A stretch of 64,000 nt of DNA from Listeria weihenstephanensis (GTDB taxonomy: Bacteria; Bacillota; Bacilli; Lactobacillales; Listeriaceae). This document shows, piece by piece, positions 43,201 through 50,853 of the stretch. The stretch covers positions 818,036-882,035 of the forward strand of contig NZ_CP011102.1 of NCBI RefSeq assembly GCF_003534205.1, given 5' to 3'. Under the pieces are notes generated by a model that was not told the origin of the DNA, ran no database searches, and was given only the letters and a program-made list of their open reading frames with translations. The stretch's first letter is position 1. Every line of letters begins with the position of its first letter. The translations under genes were made by a program, and so were the position numbers.

Positions 43201-45313
43201 TGACTCAGACAAAAACACTGTCGAAAAACAAATCACAATCAAAGTTATCGCAGCAACATCAGGAACAATCTCAGCAAACGAATTTACAATTGGTACAGAT
43301 AACTACGTTAAAGGTGCTTTAACAGGCGATGTTGCCAAAGCATACCTAGAAGTTGACGGCGTTAAATTCGCAACGATCAACGTAACAGGCCTAAGCTACC
43401 AATACTACGCAAAAACAAACATCCTAGACCCAGCTAAAAAAGTATACATCGTAGCACTTGACGAAAAAGGTAAAGAACTACAAAGAACAGAAGTAAAAGT
43501 GAACGCAAAAGCAACAACAGGAACAATCACAGCAACTGACTTCGCAATCGGACCTGACAACTACGTTAAAGGTGCCCTAACAGGCGACGTAACAAGAGCG
43601 GCATTAGAAGTTAACGGAACTAAATTAACAACAATCAACGTATCAGGTAGTTCATACCAATACTACGCTAAAAACAACATTACAAAAGCAACAGACGAAG
43701 TTTACATCATTGGTTATGACGCAGCTGGCAAAGAACTACAAAGAACAAAAGTAAACGTAATTGCAGCAACAGCAGGAACAATCACAGCAAACGACTTCAC
43801 AGTTGGTACAGATAACTATGTTAAAGGTAATCTAACTGGAGACGTAACAAGAGCAGCGCTAGAAGTAAACGGTACAGCATTAACAACAATCAACGTATCA
43901 GGTAGCACATACCAATACTACGCTAGCAAGAACATTACAAAAGCAACAGACGAAGTTTACATCATTGGTTATGACGCAGCAGGTAAAGAATTACAAAGAA
44001 CAAAAGTAAACGTAAAAGCACCAGCAGCAACAAAAGGAACAATCACAGCTGACAAGTTCTATCTTGGAGATGACGGTTATGTAAAAGGTGCCCTAACAGG
44101 TGATGTAGCACGTGTTAGCCTTACTGTTAACGGAACAGAATTAACAAAAATCAACGTGTCTGGTAGCACATACCAATACTATGCTAGAACGAGCATCAAA
44201 AATCTAACGGACGTTGTAGTAGTAACAGCGTACGACACAGCAGGAAAAGTACTAGATTCTAAAACAGTAACAATTACAACAGATAACGGTCTAACAGGAT
44301 CAATTACAGCAAACAACTTCAAATTTGGTAAAGATCGTTATGTAACAGGAACATTAACAGGTGACATAGTTAGAGTAGAACTACAAGTTAACGGTGTTGC
44401 CTTACAACGTATCGGCGTATCAGGTAGCACATACCAATACTACGCAAGTGCAGCAATCTTAAACTCTACAGATGAAGTTAAAGTAGTTGGTTATAACTCT
44501 GCAGGCGTTGCAGTAAGCACAAAAACAGTAGCAATCACAACAACTGACGGTACAGTCGTTGCCAACGATTATGTCATTGGAAAAGATTCTTATGTAACAG
44601 GAACGCTAACAGGTGATGTAACTAAAATCGCTCTTAAAGTTAACGGCGAAATAAAAGGTAGCATCCCAGCAACAGCAGGAGCATTCCAATACTATGCTAA
44701 CTCTACTGTTATCAAATCAGATACAGACGTAGTAGAAGTTGTTGCTTATGACGCAGCAGGCTCCGTATTAAGCACAGCAACAGTAAAAGTTAGTAAAACA
44801 GTTGTTGTATCTAAAGGTACTGTAACACCCGCATCATTTAAAGTTGGAACAGATCGTTATGTAACTGGTACATTCACAGGCGACGTAGCTCGTGTTGAAC
44901 TAGAAGTAAATGGCGTATTAAAAGGTAAAATTCCAGCAACAGGTGGCGTGATCAGTTATTACGCAGCGGCAGCAATCACATCAGACACAGACGTAGTAAA
45001 CGTAGTAGTTTACAATGCAGCAGGCGTTCAACTAGACAAGAAACCAGTATCTCTAAAAAGCAATGTTGGAACAGTAACAGTTGAAGATTACAAAATTGGT
45101 TCCGCACGCTTAACAGGTACAGTAACTGGCGATGTAACAAAAGTTAGCGTTGAAGTTAACGGAACTGAACTTTCTACAATCCCAGCAGCAAACGGCGAAT
45201 TTAGCTATTACATCGCAGGAAAAATTACAGACGAAGCAGACGTTGTTAAAGTGATCGGTAAAGATGCACTAGGTAACAAAGTAACAGAACAAATAGTAAA
45301 CGTATCTAAATAA
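40217..45313 (+). CDS. giant secreted beta-helix / Ig-module surface protein
   Basis: 1698 residues, AAGGAG ten bases before the ATG. A signal peptide (KKAAKSLLVATVIASQVLTVL...SSA) is followed by ~700 residues of beta-helix repeats (VSIGDNAYINMSSSKGYAF, VVKNGADLTLASGDVGNGIYVSGNITIGDDVKL...), two Big_6-like domains (TGTGTPGNDVIVTFPNGTTV; ITGKGEPNKDVTVTLPDGTKI), one DUF5011-like domain (VITADDQTFRVGDTFDVLADV), then eight ~80-residue Ig-like modules (GTITANDFTVGTDNYVKG... YQYYA...VYIIGYDAAGKELQ). No sorting signal. Modules 2 and 3 are nearly identical at DNA level. Codon choice is strongly biased (GGT, AAC, ACA), suggesting very high expression. Probable adhesin or surface-layer-like protein related to the gene at 1-3054. 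Confidence 0.88.
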   Translation: MKFEQKGPINVLSMKSVKKAAKSLLVATVIASQVLTVLPTGSSAAEATGQEVTTPTLPTADQAASKIEIASRALALDNGVTEKRAQVSTFAEFKAAAESTTINVIEITGNFSFTSNVSINSNIRIEGNGQAIIAGNYQMIMRSTSIVDVQDLSITNIGTKGVFTGYNSAAAPTVNITNNVQVQGMIMGGYGKLSLSIGGTNNKIVSLDQAGMDVDELVIEDNARIEELSALNTAVKVRSSGAVSIGDNAYINMSSSKGYAFDVSNSALVVGENAVIKSASKYGTLRAATLVVKNGADLTLASGDVGNGIYVSGNITIGDDVKLKATGTGTAVYAYNTGASIVVGKNANVDIVSDNGYGFYGNATITFGDGSSLKLRTQYKAIYSAGAAKITFGTLSNQPKPVAERVKVDIDSAIDYGIYSGGPISFGDDTEVTVKAKLGAIYAAGNSRVDFGMNTKNTISSSSGKGINAGGIIFGDNSTVDIKSYENSLETTNTNGQGLTTGKNITMNLTSANHDGIYTYKDTVFGDNNTVVIKSLNNEGIHTFYGSTLKIGANSSFDLSATNAIQQEGGAAAALNVGTGSTVKIAAAGYGIYTSGSVTFANDSKANIRAGSRTTNPAVKANGVVTFNKGTMAYVETLSSATTTSVFDLSGGVNSKLVLNSPKYIDFRQNNNDATKKTGHIVKGYGNSVVANQSRVEINNVATLMAWNHGTDWSKASNTSWTDIEAGRVTLAPKNGTVTTNYYGGPVTGMDGFNLFDYTRLSTEGSTAIDRPTVKPIYVGAKTVTGTGTPGNDVIVTFPNGTTVKATVKPDGTWTVDVPTGVTLAKDQSVVSYQTNGVNDSANVTTKVQQDLSVPGTPDVNSVKEGDTVITGKGEPNKDVTVTLPDGTKIPGKTDDKGDFSVTIPAQKEGAELTVTQKGDNDLDSNPGIVVVASNEKPVITADDQTFRVGDTFDVLADVTAKDKEDGDLSSKVTVKSSNVDMSKVGTYTVVYTVTDSDKNTVEKQITIKVIAATSGTISANEFTIGTDNYVKGALTGDVAKAYLEVDGVKFATINVTGLSYQYYAKTNILDPAKKVYIVALDEKGKELQRTEVKVNAKATTGTITATDFAIGPDNYVKGALTGDVTRAALEVNGTKLTTINVSGSSYQYYAKNNITKATDEVYIIGYDAAGKELQRTKVNVIAATAGTITANDFTVGTDNYVKGNLTGDVTRAALEVNGTALTTINVSGSTYQYYASKNITKATDEVYIIGYDAAGKELQRTKVNVKAPAATKGTITADKFYLGDDGYVKGALTGDVARVSLTVNGTELTKINVSGSTYQYYARTSIKNLTDVVVVTAYDTAGKVLDSKTVTITTDNGLTGSITANNFKFGKDRYVTGTLTGDIVRVELQVNGVALQRIGVSGSTYQYYASAAILNSTDEVKVVGYNSAGVAVSTKTVAITTTDGTVVANDYVIGKDSYVTGTLTGDVTKIALKVNGEIKGSIPATAGAFQYYANSTVIKSDTDVVEVVAYDAAGSVLSTATVKVSKTVVVSKGTVTPASFKVGTDRYVTGTFTGDVARVELEVNGVLKGKIPATGGVISYYAAAAITSDTDVVNVVVYNAAGVQLDKKPVSLKSNVGTVTVEDYKIGSARLTGTVTGDVTKVSVEVNGTELSTIPAANGEFSYYIAGKITDEADVVKVIGKDALGNKVTEQIVNVSK

Positions 45314-45334
45314 TACGTGCAATAAAGAGATGAT

Positions 45335-45356
45335 AGGGGGATAGCAATATTCCCCT
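45335..45356 (+). other. small GC-rich hairpin between surface protein and lipoprotein genes
   Basis: AGGGG (45335-45339) pairs with CCCCT (45352-45356). There is no proper T run, so it may allow partial read-through into the lipoprotein gene. Confidence 0.4.
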
Positions 45357-45389
45357 TCATTATAAAAATGAATGAGGTGTACTAAACAG

Positions 45390-45860
45390 ATGAAAAAAGT
45401 TTTAATCGCAGGAATCACAGCCTTAACGTTAGTTTTCGTGGGTGCATGTGGCAATACAGCGGACAACAGTGATAAAAAAGAAACCAAAACAACAGAAACC
45501 GCAAAACAAGAGTTCAAAACTAAAACAGTCAATAACATCGACATGAAAATCGGTGAAATCAAGACAACAGAAAGCACTAAAAAAGATAAAAATATGGTCA
45601 GCATCGCCATGTCATTCTTAAATAACGACAACACAACAGTAGGCGTTGGCGCAGGCGACTTCAAAATTAAATCCGGCGACAAAACGTATGAAGTTTTCCC
45701 ACAAGGAAATAACTTTGGTGATGAGTTCAAGCCAAACGAAAAACTAGAAGGAAAAGCATTTTTCGAATTACCAACTAGCGTTAAAAAAGGCACACTTGTA
45801 TACGCACCAATGGGCAAAGAACAAGCAAGCTGGTCTATCACTATTCCAGAAGCCAAATAA
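45390..45860 (+). CDS. DUF4352 lipoprotein
   Basis: A 156-residue lipoprotein; ATG at 45390 with GAGGTG upstream. The signal ends in the lipobox VGAC (Cys20), followed by a Lys/Thr linker and a telokin-like DUF4352 domain (VNNIDMKIGEIKTTESTKKDKNMVSIAMSFLNNDNTTVGVGAGDFKIKSGDKTYEVFPQ...KLEGKAFFELPTSVKKGTLVYAP). Extracellular, membrane-anchored; function in this family unknown. Possibly co-transcribed with the giant surface protein 76 bases upstream; codon bias is similar at its start. Confidence 0.9.
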   Translation: MKKVLIAGITALTLVFVGACGNTADNSDKKETKTTETAKQEFKTKTVNNIDMKIGEIKTTESTKKDKNMVSIAMSFLNNDNTTVGVGAGDFKIKSGDKTYEVFPQGNNFGDEFKPNEKLEGKAFFELPTSVKKGTLVYAPMGKEQASWSITIPEAK

Positions 45861-45896
45861 GAAATTAAAAACCAAACCAGAAAGGGTTGTCATAAA

Positions 45897-47180
45897 TTGA
45901 AATTAGTTGTTATGGGATTAGGATATATTGGACTGCCAACCGCAATCATGTTCGCGAATCACGATCAAGATGTACTAGGAATTGATGTGAACGAGAAAGT
46001 AATCAAAGAACTAAATACTGGAAAGATTCATATTGAAGAACCAGGATTGCAAGCAGAATTAGATAGAGCTATCCAAAATAATAAATTTAAGGCAGGTTTG
46101 GTTGTAGAGCCAGCAGATGCATTCATCGTATCTGTTCCTACACCAAACAAAAATGATGCACTCAAATCATGTGATCTCAGCTACGTTTTATCCGCAGTAA
46201 CAAACATCTTACCCGTCCTTCAAAAAGGAAATACCATCATTATTGAATCCACTATCGCTCCCCGCTCCACCGAAGATCACATTTTACCACTGGTTGAAAG
46301 TACAGGCTTAATCGTAGGAGAAGACGTCTTCTTGGTCCACTGCCCAGAACGCGTTCTACCGGGCCAAATTATTCATGAATTAATCTACAATAACCGTATC
46401 ATTGGTGGTGTAACACCAGCGTGTACCGAAGCAGGAAAGAAAATCTACAGCGTCTTTGTTAAAGGTGAATTGATTGAATCCGCGGCATCTACTGCTGAAA
46501 TGTCCAAACTAATGGAAAATACGTATCGCGACGTGAATATCGCACTCGCAAACGAACTCGTACACATTTCAGCCGAACTTGGCATTAATGCACTAGACGT
46601 TATTAGCATGGCGAACAAACATCCACGCGTGAACTTGCACCAACCAGGGCCAGGCGTTGGCGGACACTGTCTCGCTGTAGATCCTTACTTCATCGCAGCA
46701 GCAGCACCGACAGAATCACATTTAATCCAGCGCTCGCGTCACATTAATTCAACGATGCCAAACTTCATTGTAGAAAACACCGTAGCCTTGATGAACAAAT
46801 TACAAGGCAGAAAGATTGCAGTTTTCGGACTCACATATAAAGGGGACATCGATGACATTCGCGAAAGTCCAGCCTTAGAAATCTATCATGAACTAGAAGC
46901 AATGGGGCAATTTGACGTCGTGGCTTACGATCCACATGTCGATGCTAGTTTTGTAGAAAATGATATGGGCGTTGCAACGAAAGGCGCTGATCTTGTCTTA
47001 GTGTTAGTGGACCATTCAGAATTCCGCGATATCACGCCGCAAAGTTTGACGAACATGCGTGAAGTAGCCATTCTAGACGCTAAAAATATCGCAACACAAT
47101 GTGCAGACATCGATAAATATTTCAATCTCGGAACGCTATCAAAAATCGGGGAACTAGAAGAAATTGGCGTAACTGTTTAA
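45897..47180 (+). CDS. UDP-sugar 6-dehydrogenase (WecC/UDP-ManNAc dehydrogenase type)
   Basis: 427 residues, starting with TTG at 45897 (AAAGGG upstream); no ATG is nearby. MKLVVMGLGYIGLPTAIMFANHDQDVLGIDVN is the NAD+-binding Rossmann start (GxGYIGLP), EPGL and SVPTPNK follow, and the catalytic Cys258 lies in GPGVGGHCLAVDPYF. C-terminal domain FGLTYKGDIDDIRESPALEI is typical. It oxidises a UDP-HexNAc (probably UDP-ManNAc or UDP-GlcNAc) to the uronic acid using two NAD+. First gene of the polysaccharide operon, implying an acidic sugar in the product. Confidence 0.92.
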   Translation: MKLVVMGLGYIGLPTAIMFANHDQDVLGIDVNEKVIKELNTGKIHIEEPGLQAELDRAIQNNKFKAGLVVEPADAFIVSVPTPNKNDALKSCDLSYVLSAVTNILPVLQKGNTIIIESTIAPRSTEDHILPLVESTGLIVGEDVFLVHCPERVLPGQIIHELIYNNRIIGGVTPACTEAGKKIYSVFVKGELIESAASTAEMSKLMENTYRDVNIALANELVHISAELGINALDVISMANKHPRVNLHQPGPGVGGHCLAVDPYFIAAAAPTESHLIQRSRHINSTMPNFIVENTVALMNKLQGRKIAVFGLTYKGDIDDIRESPALEIYHELEAMGQFDVVAYDPHVDASFVENDMGVATKGADLVLVLVDHSEFRDITPQSLTNMREVAILDAKNIATQCADIDKYFNLGTLSKIGELEEIGVTV

Positions 47181-47221
47181 GCGAATCAGCTTGTGATCAA
47201 AAATAGAAATGTGGATGATGA

Positions 47222-48421
47222 ATGAAAAAGATACTTTTAATATCTCAAAATTTCTATCCTGAAATCGGAAGTGCCGCGAATCGGATGAAGCAACTATTCA
47301 GGTTACTTGGGCAAAAATATGACACAACGCTTTATACGACGGAGCCACAATACCCGAACCGCGATATTTACGAGCAGGAAAAGTTTTGGGACGCAGCGTT
47401 GAATGAAGAAAAAATCGTTCGCGTGAAAACAAGGACGAGCAAATACGAAACAAAAATGATCTTTCGCTTTCTTCTCTATTTAGAAACATTGTGCCGCTTT
47501 ATTTTGAAAATTTTAAGGACAAAAGAATCTTTTGATGTTGTTTACGTATCGAGTCCACCTATTTCTATTGCGCTTGCAGGGTTAGTAGCGAAACGAAAGC
47601 TAAAAGCAAAACTGATTGTCGACATTCGCGACTTATGGCCAGAATCACTAAAAGGGGTAGGAAAATTTAATTCACGAATTGTACTATGGATCGCGTATAG
47701 ATTAGAAAAACGAATTTATAAGCGGGCGGACGAGATTATCGTTAATAGTGAACGGTTCGCCACTTACATCACAGACCAAGGTATCGATCAAAATAAAATA
47801 ACCTTTGTTCCTAATGCGTTAACGCCAGAGGAATTAGAGCTTGGAAGTAAGAAACGACCGATCATGAATGAGCCAATCACAGTAATCTACACGGGAAATA
47901 TCGGGCTAGCACAAGAATTAGCTAGCTTTATCCGAATGGCCGATTATTTTAAAGATAATGCTGCTGTCCAATTCAAAATGATTGGTTACGGAGCAAACTA
48001 TCAAAAATTGATTGACACCGTGAAAGAACGCGAGCTTGTAAACATCATGGTAAGCCCTCCAGATACGAGATGCAATGTGTTGATGGAACTAGCTCAAGCC
48101 GATGTTGCCTTTGTAAGTTTGGTACCACATCCCGTTTTTGAAACAGTGATTCCAGGAAAAATTGTGGACTATATGGGCATTGGTTTACCGATTATTGGTA
48201 TGGTCTCAGGCTATTGTAAAGATATTATTTACGCGTCAAATACCGGTTTTATCTACGGTCGTGACGAAGAAGACGCGATGTATCGTGGTTTGAGTCACTT
48301 AATTAAAGATCATGAATTGCGCGGTAGGCTTAGAAAAAATGGCCTACAGTATGCAAAAGCTAATTATAACTGGCAAGAAAATTTTAAACGGATTGAGAAA
48401 TTGATATCCGAGTTTGGGTGA
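47222..48421 (+). CDS. glycosyltransferase family 4 protein (WbuB-like)
   Basis: 399 residues, GT-B fold. N-terminal KKILLISQNFYPEIGSAANRMKQLFRLL, central VVYVSSPPISIALAGLVAKRKLKAKLIVDIRDLWPESL and C-terminal donor domain with TVIYTGNIGLAQELASFIRMADYF and PGKIVDYMGIGLPIIG. The DIRDLWP and S.P motifs are typical of WbuB/CapM-like GT4 enzymes that transfer HexNAc-type sugars in O-antigen or capsule synthesis. No membrane segment. Follows the dehydrogenase by 41 bases. Confidence 0.9.
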   Translation: MKKILLISQNFYPEIGSAANRMKQLFRLLGQKYDTTLYTTEPQYPNRDIYEQEKFWDAALNEEKIVRVKTRTSKYETKMIFRFLLYLETLCRFILKILRTKESFDVVYVSSPPISIALAGLVAKRKLKAKLIVDIRDLWPESLKGVGKFNSRIVLWIAYRLEKRIYKRADEIIVNSERFATYITDQGIDQNKITFVPNALTPEELELGSKKRPIMNEPITVIYTGNIGLAQELASFIRMADYFKDNAAVQFKMIGYGANYQKLIDTVKERELVNIMVSPPDTRCNVLMELAQADVAFVSLVPHPVFETVIPGKIVDYMGIGLPIIGMVSGYCKDIIYASNTGFIYGRDEEDAMYRGLSHLIKDHELRGRLRKNGLQYAKANYNWQENFKRIEKLISEFG

Positions 48422-48431
48422 GGTAGTAGGC

Positions 48432-49736
48432 ATGTCAAAAAAAATTGCAATGTTCGTCTGGAACTACTTTACAAATGATGCGCGAGTCATGCGTGAATGT
48501 CTAGCGCTACAAGAAGCGGGCTATCATGTTGACTTAATCGCGATTCACGATTCCAAGCAACCAGATCTTCCTTACCAAGAATCCCCCGCTAAAAACTTCA
48601 CGGTTCATCGCGTAAAAACAGGTTATCCAGACTTCTTACAACCGCTTATAAACGGCATGAAGTACATCAAGCGAAGCAAAATAAGCCTTGTATTAATAAG
48701 CTGTGTCTTTTTACTACTCCTCCTGTTTTTCCCTCTACAAACCTTAATTGTTAGTGTGATTTTAGCTCTCTTTTCCCTCAAAAAGATGCAAGTGCTCGTT
48801 GGGCGTAGTCTTATTTTTACAAGAATGGTATACAAAGGGCTCTCCAAACGCTATGACATCTATCACGCTAACGATTTGAACACGTTACCGCAAGCTACTT
48901 TTTGTGCCAAGGTGTTCAGGCGTAAAAAACTCGTCTATGATTCGCATGAAGTACAAACGAGTAGAACGGGATACAACAGCCCGATATACGGGATTAGCGA
49001 GAAGTTCTTGCTTCATGCTACCGATGTTTGTATCCATGAAAATGATACGCGAGCAGCCTATATTGAAAAACGGTATCACTTTTATCCGAAGGTGGTGCAT
49101 AACTACCCGAATAAAGTGTACCCGGAAAAAAGCCCAGGCGTTGATTTGCACGGCTTACTAGATATTCCTGAGTCCGAACCAATTCTCCTCTATCAAGGTG
49201 GGGTGCAAATTGGGCGGGGGCTGGATAAACTGATCGCAGCGGTGAAGCTTTTTGATCGAGGTGTGGTCGTGATTATCGGAGACGGACGGATTAAAGCGGA
49301 GCTCCAAGAACAAGTAAGAGACCTGAAAATGGAGCAGAAAGTGAAGTTTTTGCCGAAAGTGCCATTACAGGAATTATTGGGCTATACGAAAAATGCCTAT
49401 CTAGGATTTCAAATTTTAAATAATGTTTGTTTTAATCACTATTCCGCCTCGTCGAACAAATTGTTTGAGTACGTGATGAGCGGTGTGCCAGTGATCGGCA
49501 GTAATTTTCCAGAGATACGAAAAATCGTGCGTGGCGAAGGGATTGGGATTATTGTCGATTCACATGACCCAACATCGATCGCAGTGGGTGTAAATACATT
49601 GCTTGCTGATCCAGCGCTTCGGGACAAGATGAGCGCAAACTGTTTCCAAGCACGTGAAGTGTATAATTGGGACCTTGAAAAAGCAATTTTTCTAGAAATC
49701 TACAAAGAATTAGAGGATGGATATGACGAAGAATAG
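48432..49736 (+). CDS. glycosyltransferase family 4 protein with internal hydrophobic segment
   Basis: 434 residues from the ATG at 48432 (GAGGTAG upstream), ten bases after the previous stop. MSKKIAMFVWNYFTNDARVMRECLALQEAGYHVDLIAIHD begins the acceptor domain. A long hydrophobic stretch (ISLVLISCVFLLLLLFFPLQTLIVSVILALF, ~85-115) inside it suggests membrane association. DSHEVQTSR, the Rossmann-like LLYQGGVQIGRGLDKLIAAV and KLFEYVMSGVPVIGSNFPEIRKI with the GT4 donor-site Glu complete it. Overlaps the next gene by 14 bases. Confidence 0.9.
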   Translation: MSKKIAMFVWNYFTNDARVMRECLALQEAGYHVDLIAIHDSKQPDLPYQESPAKNFTVHRVKTGYPDFLQPLINGMKYIKRSKISLVLISCVFLLLLLFFPLQTLIVSVILALFSLKKMQVLVGRSLIFTRMVYKGLSKRYDIYHANDLNTLPQATFCAKVFRRKKLVYDSHEVQTSRTGYNSPIYGISEKFLLHATDVCIHENDTRAAYIEKRYHFYPKVVHNYPNKVYPEKSPGVDLHGLLDIPESEPILLYQGGVQIGRGLDKLIAAVKLFDRGVVVIIGDGRIKAELQEQVRDLKMEQKVKFLPKVPLQELLGYTKNAYLGFQILNNVCFNHYSASSNKLFEYVMSGVPVIGSNFPEIRKIVRGEGIGIIVDSHDPTSIAVGVNTLLADPALRDKMSANCFQAREVYNWDLEKAIFLEIYKELEDGYDEE

Positions 49737-50853
49737 AGCCCTTTTGAAACTAAGCGATAATGTGAAATTGAATAAAAATAAGGACCTAATGGCAGCAGAA
49801 ATGACGCGGACCGGCGACTACTATCAAAAAGATGTTCTAGAAGCATTTGCGGCATTTATTCCAGAGAACGCGGTCATTTATGTGATGGATAGCCAATTTG
49901 TGAGCCATGCGATTTATTTTTCGAAGTATTATCATGCGAGCAAAGTTTATCTTTTTGAGAAGAATCATGTGACGTATAAAGAGGTAAGAAATGATGCGAA
50001 ACGAAATAAGGTAGTCGCGATCGAATGTTTGAAGCCGGATTGGAAAAAGCGCCGTTTTCACCGAATGGAAAATGGGAAGGCCGTAACGATTCAACCGGAG
50101 GCGCCGCAACTAATACATCTTGGAAAACAGGCGCTTGAAGCAGGTCTTATCGAGAGTTTGGCGGATCGTTTAGATGACTCGCAAACAATGCTCTGGCTCG
50201 ATACGGAAGCTTTGAATTTTGAAGAAGTCGGGCGTTTGTTAGAAGCGAAAAAATATCGTGTCTTCCAGGAAAGTGGGACGAACGCGCTTTATACTTTTCA
50301 AGAAGTGGCGCCTGAACCTGAGGAAGATGAGCATCAACTTGAGATGAAGATATTAGAACGGTTGGACACGTATAAGCGCCAAATCGATGGATTGAAGCAG
50401 GAATACGAAGGAAAGTTAGCGATTATCCAAGCGGAACAAGATGAGAAACACGTTGTTTTAGAAGCAAAATATAAGGCTATCGCGCAAAAACAAGCGAAGG
50501 TAGTAAAAGAACATCAACAAAAAAGCGCGCAATCAGCAAAGGAAACAAGCGAAGCAAAACAGTTGGTTCAACATATGTCGGATGCTTTGAATGCGGAACG
50601 AGCAGTCAACTACGACCTAAATAAACGCATTTTTACGTTACTAGAAGACGAGAAACCGGTTCTTTTAACAATGAAAAAACGCCATACACAACAAGTCAAA
50701 GAAATTAACAACTTGAAAAAAGAAAATACAGTCCTAACGAGAAAATTAGCAACTATGACGGAAAAATACACGCGCCTGAACGATACGAAAGTGATCAAGA
50801 TGATGCGTAAGTATTGGAAACTAAAAAAAAGCCGAAGATTGAGGAATGACTAG
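49723..50853 (+). CDS. coiled-coil protein of the polysaccharide operon
   Basis: 376 residues from the ATG at 49723 (TAGAGG upstream; the ATG at 49717 is too near). The N-terminal ~190 residues look like a small alpha/beta domain (AVIYVMDSQFVSHAIYFSKYYHASKVYLFEKNHVTYKEVRNDAKRNKVVAIECL...LWLDTEALNFEEVGRLLEAKKYRVFQESGTNALYTF) with the flavour of an FkbM-like or truncated methyltransferase fold but no SAM motif. Residues ~200-350 are a long coiled coil (KILERLDTYKRQIDGLKQEYEGKLAIIQAEQDEKHVVLEAKYKAI...). The end is very basic. Perhaps a chain-length or scaffold protein for the glycan enzymes. Confidence 0.6.
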   Translation: MTKNRALLKLSDNVKLNKNKDLMAAEMTRTGDYYQKDVLEAFAAFIPENAVIYVMDSQFVSHAIYFSKYYHASKVYLFEKNHVTYKEVRNDAKRNKVVAIECLKPDWKKRRFHRMENGKAVTIQPEAPQLIHLGKQALEAGLIESLADRLDDSQTMLWLDTEALNFEEVGRLLEAKKYRVFQESGTNALYTFQEVAPEPEEDEHQLEMKILERLDTYKRQIDGLKQEYEGKLAIIQAEQDEKHVVLEAKYKAIAQKQAKVVKEHQQKSAQSAKETSEAKQLVQHMSDALNAERAVNYDLNKRIFTLLEDEKPVLLTMKKRHTQQVKEINNLKKENTVLTRKLATMTEKYTRLNDTKVIKMMRKYWKLKKSRRLRND

